DNA of 64,000 bases from the NCBI GenBank assembly GCA_048013815.1, contig CM106586.1, forward strand, positions 22,506,001-22,570,000. The letters run 5' to 3'. The notes beneath the pieces are model-generated. The model saw nothing but the letters and a program-made list of their open reading frames with translations, searched no databases and was not told where the DNA came from. Below, one piece after another: positions 32,417 to 44,983 of this stretch. The first letter of the stretch is position 1. Every line of letters begins with the position of its first letter. This DNA is from Setoptus koraiensis (Eukaryota > Arthropoda). The position numbers and the translations under genes were made by a program.

Positions 32417-33949
32417 ATGAAAGTGGTTGCAGCAGTCTTACTATTCGCAATTTTTTGCGTGGTTGCCTCATCAACCCTAGTTGAAAAGTTAAAAAGCAAA
32501 TGCAACTGTTGCTTTAAGCCCTCTCTGACCCACGAAACTCCCGATGAACAGCAATGTCCAGAGTCGAAAGAAAAACTTGATGAAGGTAAAGACGAAAAGA
32601 AAGAGGGACTGGTGTATAAAATTTTCGATAAGCTGAAGAACAAAAAATTCCGAGACAAATTAGTGGAAAAGAGCAAATCTAAGAAAATGCAAGTATCATC
32701 CAAGCTAACGATTGAACATTTGAAGGATGTCATACCTGGAAAACGCGTCCTCGTTAGAGTCGATTTCAATGTCCCTATGAAAGACGGCAAGATAACAAAT
32801 AATCAGCGCATTGTTGGGGCGCTCAAAACAATTCAATATTGTCTGGAAAACAAGGCAAAATCCATCGTCATTATGTCACATTTAGGCCGTCCCGATGGGC
32901 AAGCAAACCCCAAATTTAGCCTCAGGCCAGTGGCTGACGAAGTAAGCCGATTACTCAATCGCAATGTTACATTCTTAAGTGATTGTGTTGGTCTGGATAT
33001 CGAAGATGCTTGCAAAAACCCACAAGATGGATCTGTGATTCTATTAGAAAATCTCAGATATCACATTGAAGAGGAAGGCAGCGGTGTCGATGAGTCAGGC
33101 AAAAAAGTCAAGGCTGACCCAAAGGCGGTCGAACACTTCAGAAAGTCCTTAACCTCTCTAGGGGACATATACATCAATGATGCGTTTGGCACCGCACATA
33201 GAGCTCATTCGTCCATGGTCGGAATTGATTTACCACAAAGAGCTGCCGGATTCCTCATGAAGGCCGAACTAGACTATTTCGCTAAAGTTCTCAATAATCC
33301 ATCAAGACCTTTCGTGGCCATCTTGGGAGGTGCTAAAGTTAAAGATAAGATACAATTGATCGGCAATCTATTGAATCAGGTGAATGAGATGATAATAGTC
33401 GGAGGTATGGCTTTCACCTTCTTGAAAGTTCTACACAATATGGATATAGGTACCTCACTGTTCGATAGTGAAGGCGCTACAATCATAGAAGAGTTGATGT
33501 CTAAGGCCAAAAGCAATAATGTCAAGATTTGGTTACCAGTGGACTTCATAACAGGTGATTCATTTAGCGAGACAGCTAAAGTCGGCGAGGCAACCGTCGA
33601 GTCAGGTCTAGGAAAAACGATGGGTCTAGATTGCGGAAAAAAATCCATGGAGTTGTTTGCCGATCCAATCAAGCGAGCTCAAACGATCCTATGGAATGGA
33701 CCGTGTGGTGTTTTCGAGTGGGACAATTTCGCCAGTGGAACTAAGGCAATGATGGATATGGTGGTAGCTGCCACTGAACGTGGGTGTGTGACAGTTATTG
33801 GAGGTGGCGACACTGCCACGTGTGCTGCCAAATATAATACCGAGAAAAAAGTCAGTCATGTTTCCACCGGTGGTGGAGCTAGTCTCGAACTGTTAGAAGG
33901 GAAACAATTACCTGGTGTGTCGGCGTTATCACCTGCACCTAGTCATTAA
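32417..33949 (+). CDS. PGK: Phosphoglycerate kinase, copy B, with N-terminal signal peptide
   Basis: The ATG at 32417 (AAATACAATG context) opens a 510-residue frame. Residues 1-20 form a textbook signal peptide ([19 protein letters not shown]). About 70 residues follow, rich in Lys/Glu with five cysteines (CNCCF and others), and then the full PGK core from [12 protein letters not shown] at 32687, with every signature of copy A. Beyond the first 30 core residues the protein is identical to copy A. PGK normally has no signal peptide. As written, this product would enter the secretory pathway. Alternatives: initiation at 32687 giving cytosolic PGK, or splicing within the leader (a possible donor GGTAAAGA at about 32585). 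The leader has no counterpart in copy A; the homology begins at AAATCTAAGAAAATG, just before the core ATG. Confidence 0.9.
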   Translation: MKVVAAVLLFAIFCVVASSTLVEKLKSKCNCCFKPSLTHETPDEQQCPESKEKLDEGKDEKKEGLVYKIFDKLKNKKFRDKLVEKSKSKKMQVSSKLTIEHLKDVIPGKRVLVRVDFNVPMKDGKITNNQRIVGALKTIQYCLENKAKSIVIMSHLGRPDGQANPKFSLRPVADEVSRLLNRNVTFLSDCVGLDIEDACKNPQDGSVILLENLRYHIEEEGSGVDESGKKVKADPKAVEHFRKSLTSLGDIYINDAFGTAHRAHSSMVGIDLPQRAAGFLMKAELDYFAKVLNNPSRPFVAILGGAKVKDKIQLIGNLLNQVNEMIIVGGMAFTFLKVLHNMDIGTSLFDSEGATIIEELMSKAKSNNVKIWLPVDFITGDSFSETAKVGEATVESGLGKTMGLDCGKKSMELFADPIKRAQTILWNGPCGVFEWDNFASGTKAMMDMVVAATERGCVTVIGGGDTATCAAKYNTEKKVSHVSTGGGASLELLEGKQLPGVSALSPAPSH

Positions 33950-34166
33950 ATGTAATAAGGCATGTTAAGTATACAATATTAGGGGATGTAAATTGTATCA
34001 GATATTTATTCTAAACGTTGATTGATCTAAATGATAGTTGAGAAAATATAAACATTATTGTTTAATAGTTAGTCTTGACAATCAAGGACATGTGTTGTCA
34101 CTTCGTCTTTAAAGGAGATAAAATTAGTGTCTGAACACTGAGATTAACGTAGTTTATGAGGTTGTG

Positions 34167-35108
34167 CTATAGGACGTAGCTTTGTCTAGCTTGATTTTGA
34201 TATAAAAGGTAATCTTTAAGGGCCAATGGTAGGCTCAGTCGGTGGTAGATGAGATTTATATTTGCACCAGCAAATTGTCTAATATTCGTCCTACAAATAT
34301 CTTTCAACGGCTTGGGTTCGGGGTCCAAACCATTAAGGTAACGTAACGTTATTTCGCAGTGTCCCCACACCGCGCTCACTATTGGATATAGTTTTTTGCC
34401 CTTGAGTCCGCGAAATGCAACACCCAAATATTGGCCGTCAACAACAAAGCTCATGGTGCCCTCGTCCATGTCTAACACTAACAAAAATTTATCTGGCACA
34501 ATGAAGGTCTCGTCTGGATTTAAGTGGCTAGGATAGGTGACACTGGGCTCATTTTTGTAGTCGTGATACAGCTTGTTCCGGCCCAGGTCCCAGCCCCACG
34601 ATTCTTTGTCGGCCCCAACTAAAATCTGGTAACCATTACGATGTAAAGTAGCCTGGCTCGTTGCCACCCCGATCACGGCGTGGGTGCCGCGCTGCTGCGA
34701 AGCCCAGGTAATTTCCCAGACGTGCAAACCGCGACTGTAGCCCTGTTTGCCCCTGATACAATCGGTACTTTGAGCAACAGGGTGCCTGTGCAGCGTGAGC
34801 TTATCACTTTCTTTGATGAACACGTTCAACGATCTGTCTTCTGGGTTCCACGAGTTCTTTTCGGCCACGTCCAGCGGACAGGGCGGCATGTCCAGTATGG
34901 CGTCTAGTCTGGATGGTCTTTGTAGATCAATCATGGTTTGTGAGGATGTGAAATTTTGAAATGGCGACAAAGAGTTGATATCACTGTGATGGTTGTTGTT
35001 TGTGAGATGGGGTTGATGTTGTTGTTGGTGATGATCTATTGTAAGTTGACTATTGCCGCGATGGCTGTGGGGCCGTTGATGGTGTCGTCGTTGCGATGGG
35101 GCCGACAT
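34167..35108 (-). CDS. SPSB1: SPRY/SOCS-box protein (SPSB/gustavus family), copy B, short N-terminus
   Basis: From ATG at 35108 the product has 313 residues. After a His/Gln/Asn-rich stretch comes a SPRY domain (about 70-260) with [35 protein letters not shown] and [20 protein letters not shown], then a SOCS box ([15 protein letters not shown]...[12 protein letters not shown]). SPSB proteins are substrate receptors for cullin-5 ligases; vertebrate members bind DINNN-type motifs in iNOS and PAR-4, and Drosophila Gustavus binds Vasa. The first Met corresponds to an internal Met (about residue 187) of the copy at 44984-46510. Degenerate similarity continues upstream to about 35260, so the N-terminal half has been lost or has decayed. 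It faces PGK copy B tail to tail, 217 bases apart. Confidence 0.9.
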   Translation of the reverse strand: MSAPSQRRHHQRPHSHRGNSQLTIDHHQQQHQPHLTNNNHHSDINSLSPFQNFTSSQTMIDLQRPSRLDAILDMPPCPLDVAEKNSWNPEDRSLNVFIKESDKLTLHRHPVAQSTDCIRGKQGYSRGLHVWEITWASQQRGTHAVIGVATSQATLHRNGYQILVGADKESWGWDLGRNKLYHDYKNEPSVTYPSHLNPDETFIVPDKFLLVLDMDEGTMSFVVDGQYLGVAFRGLKGKKLYPIVSAVWGHCEITLRYLNGLDPEPKPLKDICRTNIRQFAGANINLIYHRLSLPLALKDYLLYQNQARQSYVL

Positions 35109-36900
35109 GTGAATGTGATAATGAGGGCGTGTTGTTGACTTAATAGTTGGGCCTAACACTGTTGTGGCTGGCGGACGATATGATTGTTTGTGAATAAAAT
35201 CAAGACTGATGACGATGTGAGATGTGCGTATTATTTTATAAGTAATTGAGAGGCGAGGGTCAAGAGCGAAAGTTGCACACGATTAGTGGAGTCGCATTTG
35301 GTTGGTGTGTGTTCGACTAGCTAGCCTCCAATATCGAATGAGTGGTGCTCATTATTTGCGACATGACAACAACATGTCGTCTCATGTACACCGGCTGTCC
35401 GAACTGGGCACGATTTGTGCCGTACACAGCCACACATACTATGCCAGTTTGCCACTGTGAAAGGCGGATAGCTTAGCGCATTGCGCACGCTTGCCATGTA
35501 CATGTGCCAAGAGAATGCGTGATGTCTGAACAGTGTGCCGCGTTGCGTGCCTTCGGCAATGCAATGAGTGAGCGGCCGATGGGAGGAACGAAGCAGAAGG
35601 GCTGAAAATAGGCGCACAGCGACGCGGCGGCGGCGGCGAGTCAGTTTGTTCGAGTTGGCCACCACTTGTTGCCACTGTCGGTGCTAATTACAACAGATGA
35701 TCGATAATTGATAATAATCGATTCTTTTCACATTATAAAACTGATATTAACAAGCGAGAGAATCTTCTCGAAGATTCTTTCATAAAGCACCTAGAGACTC
35801 CTCGTGCATTAGGTAATACGCACGCAAGCGAGTACGAGCCACGCCGTCCCGACTGCTCGAACGCTGTCTCGAGATGCTGCAAGTTTTGCTCATTTTGGCG
35901 CCCAAAAGCCAAACAACACTGGCAATTGCGCACCATTTACGCCGTCTATACAATTGTTAGGTGGGCCGCTTAGCGTCCCATTTGCGGCCAGCCTCAGTCG
36001 TCGGCGCGATATACGCGATATGCAATATATACATTATGCAAGACTATCGTGCCCATATTATTATTATTAACTATTAAATATAATGCCATTATAATACATA
36101 TTGTATATTAGCGACAACGACAACGTTAACAACAACAGCAACCAGAGCGGCCGCGGCGACGTAATTACAATTATTGTGTTGTTACTGTCCAATAAACAGA
36201 ACCGATTGCACCGTTTTTGATTGATTCAAGGACACACACGCTAAAATAAAATGTCGGCGGTAGCGAAACGCACAAGGGATTGAATTACAATGGCGGACAT
36301 TATTTGCAGGTTGTTGTCCGGCAATGGTTATTATTATCGTTATGTATTGTTATTATCTATGCTTAACCTCTTTGAAGAAATGTCAATGCTAATCACGTCA
36401 ATCTTTGAACGGCAGCAAGCGGCGACATTGACTGATAACAGCAGCCAGTTGGGCCAATATTACTGTATGTAATGTATTACTACATTACATGCACTACCAT
36501 TATGACCATTGTCGTTGTCGGACCAAGGAATAGATTAATATTATTGCGATACAATAAATAATAATTTGTGTGTTAAATGGTAAATCAATCCCACCAGAGA
36601 ACACACTGTTACGGACCTACTTCTTAGGTGTACAAACCTAACAAAGGCAACCTTACATAATAACATGCTTGCAAGTTGCATTAACTCGGCTAGCGTATCG
36701 TACACATGTATAAATGTTTACGCATATAGTAATATTCGGGCCAAGCCGTCTCAACGCACACACACACACCAGCAACAGCGAAACTCTACAATAATAGTTA
36801 TAAAATAATAATAATAATAATAGTAGTAGTAGTAGTAGTAGTAGTAGTAAAAAGGCCTCACAGAGAAAACAACACGCCACGACAGTTACATGCATAATAG
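35109..36900. other. Upstream region of SPSB copy B
   Basis: Decayed SPSB N-terminal sequence reaches to about 35260. The rest is moderately GC-rich, with the heat-shock element at 35759-35778, a TATAAT-like sequence at about 35733-35740 on the minus strand, AT-rich DNA near 36040-36110 and TAA/TAG triplets at 36804-36850. No gene is recognised. Confidence 0.45.
35759..35778. promoter_or_regulatory. Four-unit heat-shock element (HSF binding site)
   Basis: AGAAT CTTCT CGAAG ATTCT is four contiguous, perfectly alternating nGAAn/nTTCn pentamers, the consensus bound by HSF trimers. It lies about 650 bases upstream of the SPSB copy B start on the minus strand. A TATA-like TTATAAT about 20 bases further along that strand would be correctly placed for leftward transcription. 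Confidence 0.7.
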
Positions 36901-37119
36901 AATTATCAATAAGCCAACCAATTCAAACAACTTAGAGCCTAGAGAGCAACAAGAGGCAACAAACTCTTTCATAGAGTTTATCACACTCAGGTGATGACAA
37001 CACAGCACTAACACAATAGAACGAAAGAACAAGAATGAGGCAGAAACCATCATAATCATCAAACAACAACATAACACACATTCACTTGTTGCACTTGCAT
37101 CTCGTATGGCTGGCCAGGC

Positions 37120-37171
37120 TGACTGACTGACTGACTGACTGACTGACTGACTGACTGACTGACTAACTGAC
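37120..37171. repeat. (GACT)n microsatellite
   Basis: About twelve GACT/AACT tetranucleotides. A second, shorter GACT/GGCT tract lies at about 37290-37322. Confidence 0.95.
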
Positions 37172-39290
37172 TGGCTAGATATTTTACGGACGAAACGCAC
37201 AGCCAGACGAGAGCAAACAGCCCCATGTCATGAACTCCTTTTTTGTGCCATTAGAACACTCTTACAACGCACATGCATACGCTGGCAGGCTGACTGACTG
37301 ACTGGCTGGCTGGCTGGCTGGCTCGTTTGCTCAATATGCCAACCACATGCCAACAATGATAAAAAACATTTGGCCATTAGACGACGCCAAAATACGACGC
37401 CCTACGCAACTAAAAGTGTCGACTTGCCGTCCATATTGTTGGTCATCTTTTTGCAAGTCAGACAACTCCAACGCCAACAGCCACATGTAACACTCAAACA
37501 ACAACGAGCAAACTTTGATCATGTCTGACACTTTCGATGGAGATCCTTTCGCTGAACAAACATTAGCCGGCCAGTCGCCTTCCAAAGTGAAAGTTATAAG
37601 GGCCGAACCAGAGAGTTTTTATTTGAGACTTTGTCAAGCTATTGTTGCCAATGTCCATTGTTATGCTAGCACGATGTTAGCAATGGTGGTTGGTAGTGTG
37701 TGTGTGTTAGTGCTAGATTACGGATGATGTTTAACATGTTGCTGTGTTAACGGTTGTTGACACTCTGATAGTTGCTTTAGCATCAGTAGAGGAGATATTC
37801 ATCAGGTGTGAACATCACCTCAATGTGCTGTTGATTGTTGTTTTTGTTACGCTACCCCACTAACTAGAGAACTAACTGATATTGTCTACATTATTATAAA
37901 CGAAATATGTTTGTTATGATGAAGCAAGCATGTTGTGACATATCATCAGCATTAATACCACTACCACCACAGCTAGTATTTTAATGTATGTATGGATAGC
38001 TATACAACTGTACAACAACGCTCAGATGTCATGTGAGTAAGATTGAGTGCGAATAAAAGAGACCAACAAACCATTAGTACTTCATTGACATAATCGGGGT
38101 CAAAAGATACATAATACCAACAGACCACCAGCAAATAATATTTTTTTTTTGTTTTGTTTTGTAATCTATCTAGAGAAAGAGAAAAAACTTGAAGAAGAGC
38201 GCTAAGCTAGCTGGCCAGATATAGATGGCTCTGTCATAGTTCACAATATTGATGTTGGCTACTAAAAACTTTCCCTCACATCACTCCTTGCTCTGTAACA
38301 TCATTCGTTGCGTTTAATGTTGTTTAACAATTCCGTAAACTAAACACTTGTTGATAATCAAGCCCGCCAATGACATGATGATGGCTTTAGGTGAAGAGAG
38401 ATCTATGTTTGCCATCATTCACGGAAGAGAGATCTAATAGGAGAGCTGAAAGGGAGAATTGCATTTTGAATGGATCAATGAACCATTGCCCTCGGTGTGT
38501 GAGTTGTGTATGCTGTAATAGTTATCAAAACAAACCGTTTATAATCAACATCGGCAGAGAGGAGGCATAAAGAGAGCACATGATGAATTCTTTTACCTCC
38601 AACACAGATATATCATAGAAGTATATACAATATTGTATACAATTGTGTAAAAAGAAAGGCTCATAGTAAGAGTAATAGGGCAAATAACAATCAATCAACA
38701 ACAAAAACAACATACTTACGTTCATTATGACTGTTGTGATGACGACAATGATAGTTATTATGATGTTAACTGGTAGGACTAACGAGCTATGATGGGTCTA
38801 ACTTGTTAAGCTATTGAATACAATGGAGAGAAATTAGAGTGGTATCAAGCAACATGGCAAATCGATGCCAACTTGATGAATATATGAAAGTAACTCGAGT
38901 GACCAACTTTAAACTAAAGACTGATAAAACGTCGTGTTAGTTAGTTATGCTTGTGTCTATTAGGCTATCTAAAGGTTCCACTGTATTGGTTCGACCACGT
39001 CCAACAATGTGAAACGGTCAATCGATGATGACGTTATCGCTAGAAAGTTCCAATAACAACAATAGTTGTAACTATTGCTGTTTTCTCGTGATAGGGGAAC
39101 AGCAACGATAATTTTCGGACAATTTATTTACGCTTTCATAAGTCTTGAAACAATCTATACAACGATCTACATGTATCATTATCATAAATGTACATAACAG
39201 TAATTTTGTCTATACAATACCAATATAGATGAGTGATAGTCGTTTCGCCATTTATGATAATGCAAGCTGGCTCGCTTGCTTGCTTGTTGC

Positions 39291-39314
39291 TGTTGCTGGT
39301 GTTGTTGTTGTTGC

Positions 39315-39356
<42 letters not shown>

Positions 39357-39357
39357 C
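39291..39357. repeat. (TTG)n microsatellite
   Basis: Near-pure TTG triplets; minus-strand frames read it as poly-Asn or poly-Gln. Confidence 0.95.
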
Positions 39358-42300
39358 CATTGGTTGACATGTGAGAGCGGCTTGGATAATTCTAGTGTCT
39401 AGACCATTGAGCTTACACTTGGACTTATTAAGATGATCATTATGATCAAAGTTGTTCTGTTAACATTGAGCTGTTGTAAATCGTATGAGCCTCGGCATTG
39501 AGAAAGCGGATAGCTTCACATTTGAGTGCATTGAGCGACAACATTAACAACAGCAACAACGACAACAACGACAACAACACAAAAACCACAGCAAAGGTAA
39601 AGCTTTAAAGGATATAACCTTAGCCCGTTGGTTAATTGCGTCATCCGGTTCCTACCAAATCAACTGTTGTGTTGCCATTGTTGTTGCCTGTTGGTTGAAT
39701 TTAAAATATTTAAACCAAGAGAAAGGAAATATAGAAATGGGATGGATTTCAGGACTTAATGGTCTATGTCAATGTTTCTCTTCTCCTGTCTTGCCCCCCC
39801 TCGTTCTTTGCTGTCTCTCTCTCTCTCCTTCTGTGGTAGATGGAGATGGTTATACATCACCAGTGCACTCAGCCAGTAACCTTACAACCAGACTTTTACC
39901 AAATATATGACACATAAACAAGGTAGAGAGCATGACCAAGTTTGAGATAAACCAGACAACTGTCTCAACTGGCTGACTGGCAATGATGGCAATGTGCATG
40001 GTTTTGAAGGAGAGTGGTTGAGTTCGAGGGTAAGTTCGAGTGTGTGTGTTGTGTGAGTGCAACAACACATGTATCTAGAAATCGACAGGTGAATAATAGA
40101 AAGAGTGAGAAGAAGAAGAAGGAAATAAGTAGGGGTATAAGTGAAACTAACTGTGGTTGTTAGTTATCAGTATATACGCCATTTGAAGAGATGACTACCA
40201 CAAACTGTTGCGCAAGGCAACAGCGCTGGCATGAGTCAAGGGTCTAGTGGTGGTAGTGGTAGTGAGCAGTGAGTGGTGAGTAGTGGTCTTGTTGTATAAA
40301 GCTTCAATTAAAAGAAATTAACTTCTGTCGCCTCGTCTCGCTGGCTGTCAGTACGATCATAGTCTGACTAGGATGTTGTGACTTTTGGTCTTGTCTTGGT
40401 TTGTGTTTAATACGATGGCGATATTGAAATCGACAACAACAGTAACAGTAACAGTTACAGTAAATAAGTGAGCCAGAGAGCCAATGAGTCAATGAGCCAG
40501 TGGTTGTCAAGTTGTAACTAACGGACACAGTTATGCCATTACCTATTGTGACTGCCATAATCACTGCTACTGCTGCTGCTGCTGCTGCTGCCATTACTTG
40601 CACGGTTGCGGCAGCACCAACAGTAGCGGCAGTGATTATAGCAACAGTTATTACATATGGCAAGCTAGCTGGCTTTAGTGTGCAGGCTAGGGGAGCTTAT
40701 GTGTATTTGCTGGCTTGTTAGGTCGAGTTATAACATGCCAGTGTTGAGGTAAAAAAGTCAGTAGAGTTAGTAGAGGGATACATCACCATTTCGGCACCAT
40801 TTATTTAGCCAGATGTAGCCAGGTTATGCGGGCGATGCTTCTTCATCGTTGGCATATGTCGCCAGCAATGGATCAACAATGGAGCAATGGTTTGTCAACA
40901 TGACAAATAGACGACGATATAGATATTATGGATGCTACGTCATGTTACTACTATCCGCGATGCTACACTAGCATCACTCATCCGCTTCCTGCATTTATCA
41001 TCATAGCCACCATTATCTATGTAACTGTCAGGCTGATGAGTATTGATTAAAGCCACTACTGGAATAGGGATGATTGCGATAAACGCTTGCACTAGACACT
41101 TGTAGCCAATCTGATTTGTCAACAACCACTTACTAGCACACACACACACACACAATCGACATGATTAAGAGGAAGAAAGAGGCTGAGATTTGTACTTGTT
41201 CCACTAGCTCTACTTGGGGCATGTTAGTCAATTTAAACAATTGTTACACAGGCCAATGTTATCGGCATGAGCACCCAAGCTGCAATTTGGCAACAAAGGC
41301 ACACACATAACGAGCATTAAGTTACATAAGATTGCTAAAAAACGGATTGTAAGACGACAAGTAAATAGGTATCGCGCGGTATGTGATTGCATGATGAGAC
41401 AAAGGCCAACCTTGCAAAGGAACACTGTTTATCGCAAACAATTTGTGTGCGTTCTCAGGGTCTTGCCATCGAGCAATCAGACCATCATCTGTCCATCATG
41501 CCATCAAGCCATCAAGCCATCGTGTCATCGCATTAATAAAACAATAAAACAAATAAACGTTGTGCGTGCAATATCAAGATTAGAATGACACAATTATGTA
41601 ATGGTGACAGTAATAATATCGATAGTATTATTACATGCTGTAATACATGCTGTAGCAATGCGGTTGGCAAACGGAATAGCAAGATTTCACAAGCGAGCCA
41701 TTGCAGCCAAACAGCCAAAGGGAGCTGGGGTCGCCGAAGAGCTGACAAATGAGCTTGTAAGAGATGGGAAAATAAACGACAGAGAGATAAATTGGATGAA
41801 GAGATAAATAATGATAGAGAAATGTTCGAGAAATGCCATTGTAACAAAGAATGAGATGAGGTTGAGGATATGAATGTGAGTCATATCCTTGTCCTCTATT
41901 GCTTTTGCCAATAGAGCACAAAGTGAGAAAAGTTTGTTGCTTTTTTGTTGGTCTGGTCGCCGGTTGACGAAGGCTGCCAGAGCTTTCTTTTAGCGTGCGA
42001 TCATGGATGGTTAATGTCAATGGTGAACCTTGAATCTTCTTTATTTCTGTCACTATTTCTTCATTGATTTATGATGATAGTTGTTTTAGTTGGTAATTGT
42101 TGGCGTTGTTGTTTGCATTGGTAGCTGGCAATTGAATAGAGCGAGCTGGTATAGAAATAAACAACCACAACAACAAGCCAATGTCAGTTTCCTTGATCTA
42201 CTTACAGTTATTGTTGTTACGTATAACATTAAACGTTAGTTATCAGTGCAGAGCAACAGTGAGAGTAATCTTAAGTCGTCAAGTCAGATGATCCCAGTTA

Positions 42301-43054
42301 TAAAGTCACAGTGTGTGTCTGTAGAGCAAGAGCATTTTTCGGCTGGAGGCTTCGCCTTGCTCAGATTGCTCAGATTGCTCAGATCAAGATCAAAGTGTGA
42401 TAAAAACAACAACGACAACAACAACATTATTTGTTTTATCTTGTTGTATACATGTTAATAGGTTGAGTAACGTTAGCGAAAAGTTAGCGACGTAAGACTT
42501 TATGGGCACAAGCGCGTCCATCTTCACTAACAAGCTTGTTGCAAGCCCAACAACTGTTATTGTCTAACATGTCTATTTGGTAGTGATAAACAACAACTAC
42601 GGGATACCCACAGGCCAATTATTAGTTGGTGTTGGACCTTGATCGATCGCTGCTTCTGGTTCGCATTCTTCCTTGTTTTTTGTCTGGCTTGCTTTCTTTA
42701 TCCGTTTACCTGTCATTGTGTGTGTGTGTGTGTGTGTTGATACTAAATTAGTCAGTGCTCAGCAGAGAGAAGCCACCATTGCAAATAATGATCAAGGTTA
42801 CCTGAGTTGAGTGAGTGTAGTGAGCACAGTGAGTGTGTGTGTGTCTCTAGGATGAATGATATTTGAAAAGTGTCGGCGTTGGTAGTGTGTGGTTTGGCCG
42901 ACTCCAGTTTGCCCAATCCGAGTGTGTGTGTGTGTGTGTGTGTGTGTGTTGGGCAACAAGTGCCTTAGAGAAACAACTCATTCATATTATGCGATCAACC
43001 GTTACTTTTGTTTCTTGCCACTTGTCTGTCGCTACACGGCCAGCCAGCCACTTG

Positions 43055-43162
43055 GCAACAACGACAACAACAACGACAGCAACAACAACGACAGCAACAA
43101 CAACAACGACAGCAACAACAACAACGACAGCAACAACAACAGCAACAACGACAGCAACAACC
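43055..43162. repeat. Imperfect CAA/CAG/CGA triplet repeat
   Basis: About 36 triplets of the type ACAACAACGACAGCA. Related blocks occur at 43705-43750 and 44046-44091 (TTG). Confidence 0.9.
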
Positions 43163-43715
43163 ATAACAGCCCCCATGGTAGATATTTCATGAAGGTCGTC
43201 TCGGTTTGCTAATGCACCGCCACCACCACAAGTAACATTTCAACTGGGATAGTGTCTTTTATGATCTCTCTTGTTTTACTACTGCTAGACCTTAGTTTGC
43301 TGCCGTAGTATCAACTGGGTCACACTGTTGGCTGTTTAAACTGGCGAGACTGTTGTTGTTGCCGCTGCTGCTGTTGTCTATGTCGTTGTTAGACAAGCGA
43401 CTGCTTCCATGATACAACATTCAATGACAACAGCAACAGCAACGACAACACACAGCAACAGCAACAACGACAACAAAGACAAATCAACAATAATGATCTT
43501 GAAGACGACCGAGTTGGCTTGTTGTGTGCGATTGTTGTTGTCTAGTTGTGATGACGGCGGCCATGGCCGACATCAGCATGGCCATCGCTGTTGTTGTTGT
43601 TGTTGTCGGTATGGTTGTTATGGAAAAGCCTTTAAAGCGACAATTGCAACTACTACACATAGTAAAGGTTGTTGTGGTGGCGGTGGCAGTACCAGTTGAG
43701 CCAGCAACAACAACG

Positions 43716-43746
<31 letters not shown>

Positions 43747-44045
43747 CTACGACGACGACTACGTATAACAATAATTTACTTTCCTCACTACTACTCAATG
43801 CTCTTGGTGGTGCAATCACGCTCGCTCAATTGATCGTTATCGACGACTAGACACAAACACACAACAACACTGGCTCGACTGTTTGACTGCAACGCTGCAA
43901 TGCCACCACTGCCAGTCGTAGTAGTAGTAGTTTAGTTATGTAAGCCCACGACTTTCTCACACGGATTACACAACATCCACAACAAGCGAAAACCCACAAC
44001 AAGCGAGAGTGCACTGCTGATAAATGTATCCAATGTAACCAATCA

Positions 44046-44076
<31 letters not shown>

Positions 44077-44983
44077 GCTGTTGTTGTTGCTTGTCGTGGC
44101 GGAATGGCATTCACCTTGTTGAGTGTGTGTCCATTGGTATCGCCATCGCCATGAGTAGTGATAGTGATACCAATAGAATGCTCTGGCAAAAAAGCCACAC
44201 TGTCACCTGTCGCAATGGCAGGCAAGGTGACAAGGCTGGCCGCTGGCTCGTTTCGATAAAGTTGACGAGCCCACCTAAGAGTCTCGCTTGCCATTATACA
44301 GCGCAGTTGGCACTGTTGTGATAATGGTGAATTGCTATCCCCTGTAACTAGTCGGGAAATAGGCATCACGAGCGTGAGTAATAGCTGTGTGAGTATGCTT
44401 ATATCGATGATATAATGTCGCAAGCCCAACACACTTGCGTTCGCCGCCTCAACCGGATGTGCGGACAAGCCAGCAACTAACAAGCAAGGAACTAACATCA
44501 GCCGAAAAATCAGCTTGTTAGCTTGATAGATGGCAGCAGCCGGGTGTAATTGGCATTTTAATTTGTAAAATGATTACTAAATTAAAATGCGATGATCGAG
44601 CGATTGTCGGCTTGCGCAACGAGCCCAAGTGAAACAATGTGAATAATAAGGCGAGACAACAGATATTGACGCGAAGGTGTGTGTATATTTGGTAAAATTG
44701 CAATTGTGTTTATTCTAGACATTTTGGTTAAAGTTGTACTAAGAGATGAATGTATTTGCGTCGGCTTCATGAGTCTCAATAGTGAGGGTTGTCTGTCAGA
44801 TACATCTTTATCATTGTTTCGTTCATCTTCTATGAAGAATACAACTAGTTGTAGTAGTAGTGGTAGAATTGGTAAATTATAATAATAATAGGTCCACGCG
44901 CAGATTCTGGGCGGACTTTGTCGTCTTTGTTTTTGTATGTTTGCTTGCTTGTGTTTTCCTAATGAAAAAAATCTTTTGCTTTG

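Larger units (their letters stand above)
36901..44983. other. Low-complexity noncoding stretch between the two SPSB genes
   Basis: About 8 kb dominated by GACT, CAA/TTG, CAG, CA and TAG repeats. Open frames here are mostly repeat peptides. Two non-repeat frames were noted but are not recognised: 37521-37727 on the plus strand (MSDTFDGDPFAEQTLAG..., with a hydrophobic end) and 44046-44498 on the minus strand (151 codons, signal-peptide-like MLVPCLLVAGLSAHPVEA, ending in a Thr run encoded by a CAA/ACA repeat). Confidence 0.4.

Noticed and set aside
37120-37322. Repeat tracts considered as a CRISPR-like array
   Set aside because: Simple tetranucleotide repeats without spacers, in a eukaryotic genome.
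37521-37727. Plus-strand frame starting MSDTFDGDPFAEQ, somewhat like a SCAMP N-terminus
   Set aside because: The similarity is limited to a few residues, and no NPF motif or four-helix core follows.
38980-39000. GGTTCGACC, a tRNA T-loop-like sequence
   Set aside because: No A box, acceptor stem or cloverleaf can be drawn around it.
43484-43850. Frames encoding poly-Val, poly-Thr or poly-Gln
   Set aside because: Products of CAA/ACA/TTG triplet repeats with no non-repeat core.
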